Positions 1 to 10,494 are shown, numbered from the stretch's first letter. The stretch: DNA of 64,000 nt from Sphingomonas sediminicola (GCF_014489515.1 NZ_CP060782.1:992001-1056000); one strand, 5' to 3'. Notes: generated from the letters alone by a model not told the origin. Made by a program: numbers and translations.

Positions 1-1008
1 GGGCGTGATGCTGAGCCACGCCAATCTCTGGCTCGGTGCAATCAGCGTGGCGGATTACCTCGGTTTGTCGCTCAAGGATCGGACACTGGCGGTCCTGCCT
101 CTGGCTTTCGATTACGGACAGAACCAGCTGCTTTCGACTTGGGCCGCCGGCGGTCACGCAATTGCGTTCGACTATCTCCTGCCGAGAGATGTGGTCCGTG
201 CGGTTGGACGCCATGACGTCACGGTTCTCGCGGGCGTTCCCCCACTCTGGATCCAGCTTGCTGAAGCGGATTGGTCCAAGGGCGAGGGAGCCTCGCTGCG
301 AACTCTCACCAACAGCGGCGGGCATCTGCCGGAGACGGTCCTCCGGAAGCTGCGCTCACTCTTCCCCGAAGCTCGCGTGCACCTGATGTACGGACTAACC
401 GAAGCCTTTCGCTCGACAAGTCTTGAACCGGCACTGGCGGATGAGCATCCGGATAGCGTCGGGACTGCAATTCCCTTTGCCGAAGTGATGATCGCCCGGG
501 AGGATGGTAGCGAAGCCGCGCCGGAAGAGGAGGGCGAACTCGTCCATGCCGGCCCTCTCGTTGCGCAAGGCTATTGGAACGACCCAGCGAAGACTGGCGA
601 ACGGTTCAAGCCGGCTCCGTCATTCTCGCGCTACGGCGGATCCGCTGTCTGGTCTGGAGATCGGGCGGTTCGAGGCAAGGACGGCCTCATCCGCTTCCGC
701 GGCCGTGACGATGCGATGATCAAGGTGAGCGGCAATCGATTGAGCCCGACGGAGATCGAAGAAGCAGCTCTCGCCAGCGGAGCGGTCAGCGAGGTTTTGG
801 CAATCGGAGTAAAGGAAGAGCGGTTAGGCCAGGCGGTGAAGCTGATCGCGGTCGCCAAGGGGCAGGGGCCGAAGAACGCCTGCGAGCATATTTCGCGAAG
901 GAACTGCCAGCCTATATGCAGCCAAAGGAGATCGTCTGGCGTGATGCTCTTCCGCTTTCGCCAAACGGCAAGGTTGACCGGGCGGCGATCGTGAAGGAAT
1001 TCGCATGA
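1..1008 (+). CDS. Acyl-CoA ligase (AMP-forming), exosortase A system-associated; 5' partial, frameshifted
   Basis: The window opens inside this adenylate-forming enzyme, so the N-terminal ATP-binding part is missing. Visible motifs are VMLSHANL after the P-loop region, the YGLTEAF core A5 motif, SGDRAVR, FRGRDDAMIKVSGNRLSP, and the terminal lysine motif PNGKVDR. The last part is in another frame: one base is missing in the G run at 865-868, after which AEERLRAYFAKELP to the TGA at 1006-1008 reads normally. The stop overlaps the ATG of the next gene (ATGA at 1005-1008). Pairing with a PLP decarboxylase of this type is characteristic of exosortase A (XrtA/PEP-CTERM) polysaccharide loci; the acyl substrate is not known to me. 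Confidence 0.85.
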
Positions 1009-2231
1009 AGGCGATGGGACTCGTCCCGTCCGGCTTCGGAGCCGATGTCGAGGGCCGCTTGCTGATTGGCGGACGCACCGCCGACGATCTCGTCGCCGAA
1101 GCGGGCGGCACGCCATTGTTCGTCTACGATGCGGGTCTGATCCAACAAAAGATCGGACTCTTCCGGGCGGCTATGCCGCCTGAGATTTCACTACATTATG
1201 CCGTAAAGGCAAACCCTTACACGCCATTGCTGTCATGGATTGCTGACAAGATCGACGGGTTTGACGTGGCTTCCGCTGGCGAACTCGGCCGGGTCGTGCA
1301 CCTGGGCCTCCCGATCAGTTTCGCCGGCCCGGGCAAGACGGACCAGCAACTCGAGACCGCGATTCGAGCCGCCATCACCATCAACCTCGAAAGTGAGGGT
1401 GAGGGGGAACGCGCTCTGGCCATTGCTGCTCAAGGAAGCCGGCCGCCAAAGCTTGCCGTGCGTGTGAACCCTCCGTTTTCGCTGAAAGGTGCCGGGATGA
1501 AGATGGGTGGCCTCGCCAGCCAGTTCGGTGTCGATCATGATCGGGCGCCCGCACTTATTCGGCGGCTGATCGACGCCGGGGCGGATTGGCGCGGCCTGCA
1601 CATCTTCGCCGGTAGTCAGGCGCTGCATGCGGACGCGCTGATCGAAGCTCAGGCCGCAACGGTTGCGCTTGCCGCGGAAATATCGGAGCAGGCCGGAACA
1701 CCTCCGCCTGAAGTCAATCTCGGGGGTGGATTCGGCATTCCGTACTTCCCGGGCGACCAGCCTCTCGACATCGAGACCGTAGGAACGGCACTCGCCAAGA
1801 CGTTGGAAGGCCGCCCGAAAATCCTCGGGGAGACCCGCTTATCAATCGAGCTTGGCCGTTGGCTCGTTGGAGAGGCCGGCGTCTATCTGACTCGCATTGT
1901 CGATCGGAAGGAAAGCCGTGGCGAGACCTTCCTGGTCACCAATGGCGGCTTGCATCACATGCTCGCGGCGAGCGGCAATTTCGGTCAGCTCCTGCGCCGC
2001 AATTATCCTGTCGCCCTGGCCAATCGCTTCGGAACGGAAGCCGACAGCGAAGCAACGATTACAGGCTGCCTCTGCACGCCGCTCGACCTGCTGGCGCATG
2101 AGGTTGCGCTTCCAAGAGCGGAAGTCGGCGATCTCGTGGCGATTTTCTGCGCGGGTGCCTACGGCCTTAGCGCGAGCCCGCAGGAATTCCTGAGCCAGCC
2201 CCGCGCACGCGAGCTGCTTCTTCAGGGGTAG
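1005..2231 (+). CDS. Pyridoxal-dependent decarboxylase, exosortase A system-associated
   Basis: A 408-residue fold-type III PLP decarboxylase related to ornithine/diaminopimelate decarboxylases. HYAVKANP near residue 64 carries the PLP lysine (K68), and [11 protein letters not shown] near 238 is the glycine loop that holds the PLP phosphate. A C-terminal [11 protein letters not shown] and the cysteine in [12 protein letters not shown] match the second active-site half. The start codon overlaps the ligase stop (ATGA), so the two are translationally coupled and probably act together on a polar amino compound or carrier arm of the exosortase-linked exopolysaccharide; that role is inference. The 3' end overlaps truA, which is convergent, by 10 bases. 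Confidence 0.88.
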   Translation: MKAMGLVPSGFGADVEGRLLIGGRTADDLVAEAGGTPLFVYDAGLIQQKIGLFRAAMPPEISLHYAVKANPYTPLLSWIADKIDGFDVASAGELGRVVHLGLPISFAGPGKTDQQLETAIRAAITINLESEGEGERALAIAAQGSRPPKLAVRVNPPFSLKGAGMKMGGLASQFGVDHDRAPALIRRLIDAGADWRGLHIFAGSQALHADALIEAQAATVALAAEISEQAGTPPPEVNLGGGFGIPYFPGDQPLDIETVGTALAKTLEGRPKILGETRLSIELGRWLVGEAGVYLTRIVDRKESRGETFLVTNGGLHHMLAASGNFGQLLRRNYPVALANRFGTEADSEATITGCLCTPLDLLAHEVALPRAEVGDLVAIFCAGAYGLSASPQEFLSQPRARELLLQG

Positions 2232-2962
2232 GCGGCCTCGACGAAATATAGGCCCTCAGGCGGTGCGTTCAGGCCGAGCTCCGCGCGATCGCGTGCTTCG
2301 AGCGCTCGACCGATGTCGTTCGGTTGCCACTGGTTCCGACCGACCAGCGCAAGGCAACCCACCATTGAGCGGACCTGATGATGGAGGAAGCTCCGTGCGG
2401 CCGCCTCGATGTGAATCTCCTCGCCGACACGCTTCACATCAAGCCGATCGAGCGTCTTTACCGGACTATCCGACTGGCAGTTGACCGATCGGAAGGTCGT
2501 GAAGTCGTGGCGGCCGACGAGCATTGCCGCGCCCTCGGCCATCGCCTCGACGTCCAGCGGTACGGCGATGTGCCACACGCGCCCGAGATCCAACGCTGGC
2601 GGAGCACGGCGATTAAGGATGCGATACAGATACTTGCGCCCGATACATGAGAAGCGGGCATGCCAATTGTCATCGACGGGTTGAACTGCTGTGACCGAAA
2701 TCGGATTCGGTCGAACGAGAGCATTAATGCCCTCGCGGAGGCGGTGCTCGGTGAGCGACTTCGCGATGTCGACATGGGCTGCCATCGCCAGTGCGTGGAC
2801 GCCTGCATCCGTGCGTCCGGCGGCATGCACGGCAATGAGCTCGCCGGTCATCCGATGGATCGCTTCCTCGAGCGCCTGCTGGACCGATGGACCGTGGTCC
2901 TGCCGTTGCCAGCCCATGAAGGGGCCGCCGTCGAACTCGATCGTCAGACGCCAGCGGGTCAC
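2222..2962 (-). CDS. truA: tRNA pseudouridine synthase A
   Basis: A 246-residue TruA that converts U38-40 of the tRNA anticodon arm to pseudouridine. The catalytic aspartate lies in GRTDAGVHA (D52), and [12 protein letters not shown] near residue 10 and [12 protein letters not shown] near 150 are typical family blocks. The start overlaps the end of fmt by four bases (ATGA type), so the two are co-transcribed on the minus strand. Length is normal for the family. Confidence 0.96.
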   Translation of the reverse strand: MTRWRLTIEFDGGPFMGWQRQDHGPSVQQALEEAIHRMTGELIAVHAAGRTDAGVHALAMAAHVDIAKSLTEHRLREGINALVRPNPISVTAVQPVDDNWHARFSCIGRKYLYRILNRRAPPALDLGRVWHIAVPLDVEAMAEGAAMLVGRHDFTTFRSVNCQSDSPVKTLDRLDVKRVGEEIHIEAAARSFLHHQVRSMVGCLALVGRNQWQPNDIGRALEARDRAELGLNAPPEGLYFVEAAYP

Positions 2963-3876
2963 TCGCTTCCTCTCGGATTGAGTTGAGCTCCCTTGGGAAT
3001 GGGGAAGCCGCGGAGCAGCTCATCCGGATGCATTCTCGTTCTACCGGCGCGCTGAACGACTATCGGCCTGATTGCTCGTTCTCCGCAGGCAATCTTCAAA
3101 TGATCGTCGGCGACGATGCCAGGCGGGCCGCTACCCGGTACGACCTCAGCAGATAGCACCTTAATTCGCTCTCCCATGAACTCGAACCAGGCGCCGGGTG
3201 GATTGAATGCTCGCACCTGCCGTTCGACCGCGTATGCGTCCTGCGTGAAGTCGAGTTGAGTCTCCGATTTGTCGATTTTCGAGGCGTAGGTAACACCTTC
3301 CGCAGGTTGTGCTCGGGGTGGGTATTGTTCGGTGTCGGCGAGCCACCGCCAGAGAGCCTGTCCGCCGAGAACTGCAAGTTCTTCAGTAAGTTCCCCGGCA
3401 TTCTTGCTATCGATTTCGATAGGCCATTCCAGCAACATCGGGCCGGTATCAAGGCCTTCGTCCATCTGCATCAACGTGACGCCTGTTCTCTTGTCGCCCG
3501 CGATAATCGCGCGCTGAATTGGCGCCGCGCCGCGCCATCTGGGCAGCAGCGAGGCATGAATATTCACGCAGCCCATCCGAGGTGCTTCGAGGATCGGCTT
3601 CGGCAGGATCAGGCCATAGGCCGCCACGACGGCAAGGTCTGCGTTAAGGGCTGCGAACTTCGCCTGCTCCTCTTCGCTTCGCAGCGACCTCGGCGTGCGA
3701 ACTTCAAGACCGAGATCGTCCGCCCGTTCATGAACTGCGGTCTTCCGGTCGGCCTTGCCTCGCCCGGCGGGTCGTGACGGCTGGCAATAGACCGCCGCCA
3801 CCTCGTGGCCCGCCTCTACCAGCGCGTTGAGCGCGGGCACGGCAAAGTCCGGGCTTCCCATGAAGATGATCCGCAT
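2959..3876 (-). CDS. fmt: Methionyl-tRNA formyltransferase
   Basis: A 305-residue enzyme that formylates initiator Met-tRNA with 10-formyl-THF. It starts [16 protein letters not shown], and the catalytic block [17 protein letters not shown] (N105, H107) with D143 in MDEGLDTG is complete. The C-terminal OB-like domain that recognises tRNA is present. It sits head-to-head with recR and close to def, the deformylase that removes the group, giving a translation-initiation neighbourhood. Confidence 0.97.
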   Translation of the reverse strand: MRIIFMGSPDFAVPALNALVEAGHEVAAVYCQPSRPAGRGKADRKTAVHERADDLGLEVRTPRSLRSEEEQAKFAALNADLAVVAAYGLILPKPILEAPRMGCVNIHASLLPRWRGAAPIQRAIIAGDKRTGVTLMQMDEGLDTGPMLLEWPIEIDSKNAGELTEELAVLGGQALWRWLADTEQYPPRAQPAEGVTYASKIDKSETQLDFTQDAYAVERQVRAFNPPGAWFEFMGERIKVLSAEVVPGSGPPGIVADDHLKIACGERAIRPIVVQRAGRTRMHPDELLRGFPIPKGAQLNPRGSE

Positions 3877-3926
3877 TGCGGCGCCCTATGGCGGACGCCA
3901 CGGATTTTGCCTACCTCACCGCTGCA

Positions 3927-4521
3927 ATGGCTTCGGAAGAGATCGAGGCGCTCGCAGGCGCGCTGGCAAAGCTGCCGGGGCTCGGCCCCGTTCGGCGCGC
4001 CGTGCGGTGCTTCACCTCATGAAGAAGCGCCAGACGGCACTGGAGCCTCTCCTGTCGGCCCTCCAGCGCGTCTCCGAGAAGCTTTCGACCTGCTCGATCT
4101 GCGGAAACGTGGATACCTCCGACCCGTGCGCCATCTGCCGGGACCCGCGCCGGGACGAGAAGAGCCTCTGCGTTGTCGAGGAAGTTGCAGATCTCTGGGC
4201 GCTGGACCGCTCTCGGCTATTCCCGGACGCTATCATGTTCTTGGAGGCCGCCTTTCGGCGCTGGAAGGCGTCCGCCCCGAGGACTTAGCCATCGACAGCT
4301 TAATTCACCGAGTGAATTTCGGAGGGATCGAAGAGGTCGTGCTGGCAATGAACGCAACGCTGGAAGGCCAGACGACCGCTCACTATCTCGCCGAGCGGCT
4401 CGAAAAGTTTCCGATCCGCCTCACGCAGCTCGCTCACGGCCTGCCCGTGGGTGGGGAACTGGACTATCTAGACGAGGGCACGCTCGCGCAGGCCCTTAGA
4501 GCAAGGCGTCCCATTGCTTGA
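3927..4521 (+). CDS. recR: Recombination mediator RecR; two frameshifts
   Basis: RecR loads RecA at gaps with RecF and RecO. The N-terminal helix-hairpin-helix [10 protein letters not shown], the zinc finger [16 protein letters not shown] and the Toprim block with [14 protein letters not shown] are all present but lie in three frames. Adding one C to the run at 3986-3989 and one to 4222-4224 restores a 198-residue protein, the normal RecR length. The start used is the ATG giving [13 protein letters not shown]; an in-frame ATG at 3888 would add 13 residues that do not look like the family. The gene lies between fmt (divergent) and def (same strand). Confidence 0.9.
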
Positions 4522-4552
4522 AGCGACTGGGCTGAAAGACTAAATCACCGAC

Positions 4553-5080
4553 ATGGCAATTCGAACGATCGTTGAAGTTCCCGACCCGCGTCTACGCGAG
4601 ATCTCCAAGCCCGTGGAAGGCGTGGACGACGAACTGCGCACGCTCGTCGCCGACATGTTTGAGACGATGTACGAAGCGCCAGGCATCGGTCTTGCAGCGA
4701 TCCAGGTCGGCGTTCCCAAGCGCGTGCTGGTGATCGACCTCCAGGAACCGGAAGAGGAGGGCGGCGATCCGGTCAAGGACCCGCGCGTCTTCATCAACCC
4801 TGAAATCCTCCGGACGTCCGATCAGGATGTGCCCTACACCGAGGGTTGCCTGTCGGTGCCCGACCAGTTCGCCGAAGTGGACCGCCCGGACCGCATCCGC
4901 GCCCGGTGGATGGAACTCGACGGTAAGGTCCGCGAGGAAGAGATCGAGGGCCTGCTAGCCGTCTGCCTCCAGCACGAGATGGATCACCTGGAAGGCGTGC
5001 TGTTCATCGATCATCTGTCGCGCCTGAAGCGCAACATGATTCTCAACAAGCTCGCCAAGCAGAGAAAAGTCGCGGCTTAG
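4553..5080 (+). CDS. def: Peptide deformylase
   Basis: A 175-residue metalloprotease that removes the N-formyl group from nascent proteins. All three motifs are intact: GIGLAAIQVG (residues 44-53), EGCLSVP with metal ligand C99, and HEMDH with H141, E142 and H145. It is 31 bases downstream of recR. The stop overlaps the end of the convergent copper-protein gene by four bases. Confidence 0.97.
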   Translation: MAIRTIVEVPDPRLREISKPVEGVDDELRTLVADMFETMYEAPGIGLAAIQVGVPKRVLVIDLQEPEEEGGDPVKDPRVFINPEILRTSDQDVPYTEGCLSVPDQFAEVDRPDRIRARWMELDGKVREEEIEGLLAVCLQHEMDHLEGVLFIDHLSRLKRNMILNKLAKQRKVAA

Positions 5081-5478
5081 GCCATAACCGGCGTCACCGA
5101 CGCCGCCGCATTCCTGCAATCCTCGGCACATTCGCGGCAGATCTGCGCGCAGAGCCTGCAATGCTCGTGGTCATGCTTCTCGCATTCAGCGGCGCAGGCC
5201 TCGCAGACTCGGGCGCATAGTTCGAGCACTTCGCGGACAACGTCGTCGTTGGACCCGGTCCGGCGTAAACCGACGCGGCATGCAGCCTCACAAATATCAG
5301 CGCAGTCGAGGCAGCTTCGAATGCACTGCGTCATGTCCATCTTCTCGGCCGCGCAGGCGTCCGCGCAGCTGAGGCACATCTTCGCGCAGTACATCAGATG
5401 ATGGACGGCATCGCCTAGTGGCTGATTCACGTGGCCGTGAACGTCGGGGTGAAGGCTGATCATCTTGCGGATGGACAT
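5077..5478 (-). CDS. Four-helix-bundle cysteine-rich protein, Csp-like copper-binding (DUF326 type)
   Basis: A 133-residue protein packed with cysteines in spaced pairs (CAKMCLSCADAC, CIRSCLDCADIC, CARVCEAC, CRLCAQICRECAEDC) plus histidines, the arrangement of Csp copper-storage bundles. The reading frame is open further upstream to 5742, but MSIRKM at 5478 follows a GAGGAG ribosome site and upstream residues are not family-like, so this start is preferred. No signal peptide is seen, so a cytosolic Csp3-like role is more likely than a periplasmic one. Metal identity is inferred from the family only. Confidence 0.85.
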   Translation of the reverse strand: MSIRKMISLHPDVHGHVNQPLGDAVHHLMYCAKMCLSCADACAAEKMDMTQCIRSCLDCADICEAACRVGLRRTGSNDDVVREVLELCARVCEACAAECEKHDHEHCRLCAQICRECAEDCRNAAASVTPVMA

Positions 5479-5571
5479 TGAAATTCTCTCCTCGCTCTGA
5501 CCCTCAACGTTCCGCTTGAGCACCGGGTCCGACGGTCGTAAGTTCACATTTCGTTCCGTGGGGGAATCGAG

Positions 5572-6903
5572 ATGGGTGTGGGGCTTGTAGCATTCGTTGT
5601 CGCCGCTTTGGCAGTCGGCGCTGTAATTGGCTGGCTGATCGGCAGCCGTGACGGCGTCGGCGCGAGGCAGACCGTTGATAGCCTGCGCCTGCAGCTGGAT
5701 GAAGTCGTCAAGGAACGAGATGCGAATCGCGGTGCTGCGCAAGAGCTAGCGGCGCTCAAGGCAGTACAGGATGAGCGCGAGCGGGCGTTTGAGGAGCGGC
5801 TCGCCGAGCTGACAGCCGCGCGGGAAGCTTTGTCGGCCCAATTCGCGGAAGTTGGCGGCAAGCTCCTCGAGGGCGCGCAGAAACAATTCCTGGAGCGGGC
5901 AGACCAACGATTCCGCCAGTCGGAAGAAACCGCCGGCACGAGCCTCAAAGCACTGCTGCAGCCGGTTCATGATCGTCTCCAGCGTTACGAAGAGGTGGTG
6001 ACGAAAGTCGAGGAGGAGCGGCGCAAGGATTTCGGCCTGCTCACCGGCCACATCGAAGCGATGAGGAGCGGCACTGAGCGGGTTTCTGCGGAGGCCGCCA
6101 AGCTTGTGAACGCCCTTCGCAATGCCCCGAAGGCTCGCGGCCGCTGGGGCGAGCAGCAGCTTCGCAATGTCCTCGAAAGCTGCGGGCTCACCGAACATTG
6201 CGACTTCGAGACCGAAGTGAGCCAGTCGGATGGAGAGGGCGGCCGGCTAAGGCCTGACGTCACTCTGCGCGTTCCGGGCGGTCAGAGCCTGGTGATCGAT
6301 GCCAAGGTCAGCCTAAATTCCTATCAGGATGCGTTCGGAGCAGTCGATGAGACTGAGCGGGCGATGCACCTCACTGCCCATGCCGCAGCTATCAAGAATC
6401 ACGTCAACACCTTGGGCAACAAGGCCTATTGGGCACAGTTCGACGACGCACCCGACTATGTCGTGATGTTCATCCCCGGTGAGCACTTCCTATCGGCTGC
6501 CCTGGAGCAGGACAGTAAGCTCTGGGATTACGCGTTCGAGCGCCGGGTACTTCTGGCGACCCCAACCAACCTGATCGCAATCGCGCGCACGGTTGCGGCT
6601 GTCTGGCGTCAGGAAAAGCTGGCCAAGGAAGCACGGCAGATCGGCGAGCTCGGCAAGGAGCTTTACGACCGTCTCGCCAAAGCCGCGCAAGATCTCAAGC
6701 GTGTCGGCGGCGGGCTGACCACTGCTGTCAACAATTACAACAGCTTCGTCTCATCTTTTGAGAGCCGATCTTTGGTTACTGCCCGCAAGTTCCGCGACCT
6801 CAACATTGAGCCCGGAGCTCGCGAAATCGAGATCGTGCAGCCCGTCGAAGCGCTGCCGCGATACAACGACGACGAAGAGCAGCCGCAGATCGCAGCAGAG
6901 TAG
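5572..6903 (+). CDS. rmuC: DNA recombination protein RmuC homolog
   Basis: A 443-residue protein with an N-terminal membrane helix (about residues 4-22, VAFVVAALAVGAVIGWLI), a long charged coiled coil to about residue 140, and the RmuC nuclease-like domain with RGRWGEQQLRNVLE, VIDAKVSLNSY and MFIPGEHFLSAAL. E. coli RmuC suppresses inversions between short inverted repeats; biochemical activity is poorly known. The gene is divergent from the copper-protein gene across a 93-base gap that must hold both promoters. Confidence 0.94.
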   Translation: MGVGLVAFVVAALAVGAVIGWLIGSRDGVGARQTVDSLRLQLDEVVKERDANRGAAQELAALKAVQDERERAFEERLAELTAAREALSAQFAEVGGKLLEGAQKQFLERADQRFRQSEETAGTSLKALLQPVHDRLQRYEEVVTKVEEERRKDFGLLTGHIEAMRSGTERVSAEAAKLVNALRNAPKARGRWGEQQLRNVLESCGLTEHCDFETEVSQSDGEGGRLRPDVTLRVPGGQSLVIDAKVSLNSYQDAFGAVDETERAMHLTAHAAAIKNHVNTLGNKAYWAQFDDAPDYVVMFIPGEHFLSAALEQDSKLWDYAFERRVLLATPTNLIAIARTVAAVWRQEKLAKEARQIGELGKELYDRLAKAAQDLKRVGGGLTTAVNNYNSFVSSFESRSLVTARKFRDLNIEPGAREIEIVQPVEALPRYNDDEEQPQIAAE

Positions 6904-6909
6904 TTTGGC

Positions 6910-7586
6910 CTAGTAGGTCCGGCGAAGGTCGATCCGGCCGACGCTATTGCTCAGCGTCATGCGGTCGCCACTCGAGGTGATCGTCACCGGCTGCGCGAGG
7001 ATTGCGCCTCCCTGGTTTTCGAAGCTCATCGCCGGATCGGGACAGAACATGCGCGTAGCTGCCAAGGGACCTACCGTCAGCACATTGCCGTTCTGGCTGT
7101 AGCTTCCACCCATGCCATTGCAGCCGAACCTGGCGCCGATGCGGTTGGCCTCGAACTGTACGTAATACTGGCCTTGCGGAGGCGTAACGCGACCATTCAC
7201 GGCTTCGACGCGCCAATTGGTGCCTGCCAGTCCCGAGGGCGCTACGGGATCGCCCCCACAGCCATTGAAGCGGCGTCCGTCGATGTCGACCTGAACCCGG
7301 TCGCGATAGCCTTGCCCGACATGACGTCGGTGCACTGCGCATGGACGATGTTCACGCCGATGCGCGGCGTCTGATAGATCTCACCGGCAATGCCGATGAT
7401 CGCCTGCGGCCGCGGCTGTCGCACCGGCTGTCCGCCCGCTGGAATGAAGGTGAGGTCGCGCTCGTCGATGACCAGGGTCCAGCCCGGCTCCTGTCCAACG
7501 GCCCTATAAGGAGCGCTCGATGGCGGAGGATAGGTGAGACAGCCGCTCAAGAGCAGGGCGGAAAGGGGTGCGAGCCAAAGTTTCAT
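6910..7586 (-). CDS. Lipoprotein with COG3650-like and META domains; frameshifted
   Basis: The N-terminus MKLWLAPLSALLLSGC is a lipoprotein signal with lipobox LSGC. A COG3650-like region follows (WTLVIDERDLTF, then RVQVDIDGRRFNGCGGD), then a META (HslJ-like) domain with GTNWRVEAVNG, ARFGCNGMGGSYS and TRMFCPDPAM. The two halves are in different frames: one base is missing near 7310-7311 (GK to GYRDRV), and restoring it gives 225 residues. It is likely an outer-membrane or periplasmic lipoprotein; META proteins are linked to stress tolerance in other bacteria, but function here is unknown. Confidence 0.83.
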
Positions 7587-7621
7587 AACCGGAACAGCCT
7601 TCGCAGTTGATTGCCGGTTCC

Positions 7622-8424
7622 TTATTGGTCTCGCCAGCTTGCCCTAACCTGAAAGGCCATGACGGCCGCTGCAATGGCCGCGTTGAGGCTGTCTGCCCGT
7701 CCGGCCATCGGGATCTTCACGAGGGTATCGCACTCTTCCTCATAGGCTGCCGGCAGCCCTTGCTGCTCGTTGCCGATCAGAAGGAAGCAGGGCCGCGTGT
7801 ATTCGACCTCGAGATAGTCGTTGGTGGCTTTGAGGCTGGTACCGACGAGTTGGCCCGATCCCCGCGCAGCCAGGTCACGAACTCGCTCCATGGCGCTTTC
7901 GCGACCTTCTGCGTGAAGATCGCGCCCATCGATGCGCGGACGGCCTCAACGGAATAGGGGTCGGCGCTGTCGTCGATAAGGATCAGCCCACCGGCACCGA
8001 CCGCGTCGCCCGTTCTCAGGATCGTGCCGATATTGCCGGGGTCGCGCAGTGCCTGGGCGACGAACCATAATGGTGCGGAGGAGCGGTCGATCGCCGACAG
8101 GATGGTTTCCGGCTGCCCGTAGGCGCCCAGGATCATTTGCGGGTTATCCTTGCCCGATGTTTTCGAGAGGATGTCCGGCGTCGTTTCTATAGCGTCGCCG
8201 CCGGCGGCTTCCGTTGCGCCGATGATTTCGGACGCAAGGGGATGGCGTGCTCCTTCGGCCGAGAACATGATGATTTCAGGCAACCGGCCGCTGTCCCGCG
8301 CTTCGGCGATGATCCTCAAACCCTCGGCGAGGAACAGCCCTTCTTCCTTGCGCGCTTTCTTGTCGCGGAGGGAGCGGAGCCTCTTGACGGTCGCATTGGA
8401 GAAAGCGGTGACCTCGCGGGGCAT
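7622..8424 (-). CDS. TrmH/SpoU-family RNA 2'-O-methyltransferase; frameshifted
   Basis: The N-terminal substrate-binding domain (VKRLRSLRDKKARKEEGLFLAEG) is followed by a SPOUT catalytic domain: ALRDPGNIGTILRTGDAVGA (motif 1), FLLIGNEQQGLP (motif 2) and IPMAGRADSLNAAIAAAV (motif 3). The last two motifs are displaced by a missing base in the G/C run at 7860-7863; the repaired protein has 267 residues, normal for RlmB/TsnR-like enzymes. The target RNA cannot be told from sequence. Its start overlaps the HPr stop, so it is the last gene of the PTS operon. Confidence 0.9.
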
Positions 8425-8696
8425 TATTCTTCCCCGAACCGCTCCTCGACAAGCGTCGCAAGCTTCTCGAGCGCATCCTCGGCATTCGTGCCGGAGACAT
8501 AAATCACGATCGAATCACCTTTGGCCGCGCCGAGCATCATCAAGCCCATGATCGAGGTTCCGCAGACCTTGTTTCCATCCTTCTCGACCTCAACAGTCGC
8601 ATCCAGGCCGCTGGCAAGATTAACGAATTTAGCGCTCGCCCTCGCGTGGAGGCCGCGCTGGTTGGTGATCTGGACCTCGCGCCTCAGCGCGTTCAA
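8424..8696 (-). CDS. ptsH: HPr phosphocarrier protein
   Basis: A 90-residue HPr. The phosphorylatable histidine is in RGLHARAS (H17), and the regulatory serine lies in CGTSIMGLMML (S48), the site used by HPr kinase, which is encoded four genes upstream in the same operon. It overlaps the EIIA gene by four bases. In alphaproteobacteria this set is a regulatory rather than a sugar-transporting PTS; no permease component is encoded in the window. Confidence 0.96.
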   Translation of the reverse strand: MNALRREVQITNQRGLHARASAKFVNLASGLDATVEVEKDGNKVCGTSIMGLMMLGAAKGDSIVIYVSGTNAEDALEKLATLVEERFGEE

Positions 8697-9100
8697 GCGG
8701 CCGCTTCCCCGAGGATCTCGGAAGCGACCGAGATGTATTTCCGCCCAGCCTCGCGCGCTGCAGCGACCGCAGCGTGGACACCCATGACCTTGCGGGCGCC
8801 TTCGAGGCGGATGAGCATGGGCAGGTTCACGCCCGCGATTACCTCGATGTTCTCGGTCTTCATCAACGAGATGGCGAGGTTGGAGGGCGTTCCGCCGAAC
8901 AGGTCGGTGAGGATGATCACGCCCTTGCCCCGGTCGACCCGGGCAATGGCGTCGGCGATGTCCTGACGCCTGGCTTCCATGTCGTCATCCGGGCCGATGC
9001 AGATCGGCTCGATCGCCTCCTGCGGCCCAACGACATGCTCCATGGCAACCACGAATTCAGCCGCAAGGCGGCCATGGGTCACCAGTACCAATCCGATCAT
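8693..9100 (-). CDS. PTS EIIA component, mannose (EIIA-Man) family
   Basis: A 135-residue EIIA of the mannose type. The active-site histidine is H9 in VLVTHGRLA, and LFGGTPSN (near residue 67) is the usual second motif. There is no IIB, IIC or IID partner nearby, so this is likely the regulatory EIIA that receives phosphate from HPr in proteobacteria lacking a complete mannose system. It overlaps both rapZ and ptsH by four bases. Confidence 0.94.
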   Translation of the reverse strand: MIGLVLVTHGRLAAEFVVAMEHVVGPQEAIEPICIGPDDDMEARRQDIADAIARVDRGKGVIILTDLFGGTPSNLAISLMKTENIEVIAGVNLPMLIRLEGARKVMGVHAAVAAAREAGRKYISVASEILGEAAA

Positions 9101-10046
9101 TCGTTCAACTCACTTCCAGAATCGCCGCTAGAAACATCGGCTGCGGCGTGCCCCGGATCTTCCTCAATCGTGTCGCTCGGCTGCGAGGCCAGGTCACGAT
9201 GGCGGACATTTGGCGAAAAACCCGCCCTCCGCAACCGTTCGGACATTTCCTCCGCAGCGCGGACGGACCGATGCCTTCCCCGGTACAGCCGAAAGCCACG
9301 GTGACGTAGCTTTTGCCGGCGGCCCAGTAGCGGGGAATCCAGTCGGTGAGAAGCGCTTCAAGTCGGTCCATGGCCTGGAACCAGGCCGGGTCCTTTTCCA
9401 GGTGTTCGCGAACCGGCATGTCCAGTCCTGTCAGAGGGCGAAGCTCGTGCACCCAGTGAGGATTATCCAAAAACCGCATGTCGAACATCAGGTCTGCAGT
9501 TCGCGAGACTCCGCGGGCGTACCCAAATGAGACAATCGTCAGCACCGGCTCGTCGCTGTCGCTCGGATATCGGCGGCGGAGCTCGTCACGAAGCTCTGTG
9601 GGCGTGAGGTCCGTCGTATCGATGATATTGTCGGCTGCCGCGCGCAACGGCGCGGTGATATCGCGCTCGCGGGCAATGCCGTCCTCGGCGGGACGATCGG
9701 CAGCGAGCGGGTGCCTCCGGCGCGTTTCGTTGTAACGGCGCATCAGCTCAGTGCCGGCGCAGTCGAGGTACAGGATCTCGCCTCGTACGCCGTGGATCGA
9801 TCGGATGAGCTGAGTGAGCGCCGATGCGTCAAAGCCTCGGCTTCGGACGTCCATTCCAACGGCCGCCGGGGCCAGCCGGCATTCCTTCTCGCCGCTTCCG
9901 TGAACGAAACTGTTCAGCAGCGACACAGGGAGATTGTCCACGCAATCCCACCCCATGTCTTCCAAAGCGTCGAGGACGCTGGACTTGCCGGCACCGGACA
10001 TGCCGGTCACGAGCAGGAGGCGAGGGGGACTACGGCGGGAAGACAC
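9097..10046 (-). CDS. rapZ: RNase adapter protein RapZ; frameshifted near C-terminus
   Basis: The N-terminal P-loop GMSGAGKS (residues 15-22), DNLPVSLL and YLDCAGTELMRRYNETRRRHPL are classic RapZ/YvcJ motifs, and the C-terminal domain carries VSFGYARG. The conserved FGCTGGRHRSV block is broken by a missing base in the C run at 9278-9281 (plus-strand numbering); repaired, the protein has 316 residues and its TGA overlaps the EIIA ATG. The start is GTG at 10046. In enterobacteria RapZ controls GlmZ RNA decay; in alphaproteobacteria its targets are unclear. Confidence 0.92.
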
Positions 10047-10056
10047 CGCCGATGTG

Positions 10057-10494
10057 TTAGAGCTTCAGCCCGAGCCGGTCGAGAGCAAGTGCAACCTTGG
10101 AGGCGGCCGATGCGGTCAGCGCGTCGACGCTGACCAGCGGCAGGTTCACGCCCAGCACCGGACGCTCGCGGCGGTCGTCCGGAAGCCGCATGATTTCGCT
10201 GGTGAGCTCCACATAGAGGGCTACGGGCACATCGCTCACCGTTTCCATGTCGACGATTCCGATGCCCCGGATCTCGAGCTTTCCCGCGATGTTCGGCGGA
10301 GCGCTGGCGATCAGCTTGTCACCCTCGCGGCGGACGATGGTCTGGTCGTCGCTGACCAGGGTGAAGCCGCGGTCGAGGAGGCGAAGCGCGAGATCCGACT
10401 TTCCCGACCCAGACGGCCCGGAAATCAGGATAGCGCGCCCTTCGGATGCGACGGTGCTCGCGTGAACCGTTTCAGAAGAGAGTAGGCGGTTCAT
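10057..10494 (-). CDS. hprK: HPr kinase/phosphorylase, short alphaproteobacterial form
   Basis: At 145 residues this is only the C-terminal catalytic domain of HprK, as is usual in alphaproteobacteria. Walker A is ISGPSGSGKS (residues 26-33 for the P-loop). It phosphorylates the serine of HPr, encoded in the same operon. The start overlaps the stop of the ChvG-type kinase gene (ATGA), and rapZ starts 10 bases after its end. Confidence 0.94.
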   Translation of the reverse strand: MNRLLSSETVHASTVASEGRAILISGPSGSGKSDLALRLLDRGFTLVSDDQTIVRREGDKLIASAPPNIAGKLEIRGIGIVDMETVSDVPVALYVELTSEIMRLPDDRRERPVLGVNLPLVSVDALTASAASKVALALDRLGLKL

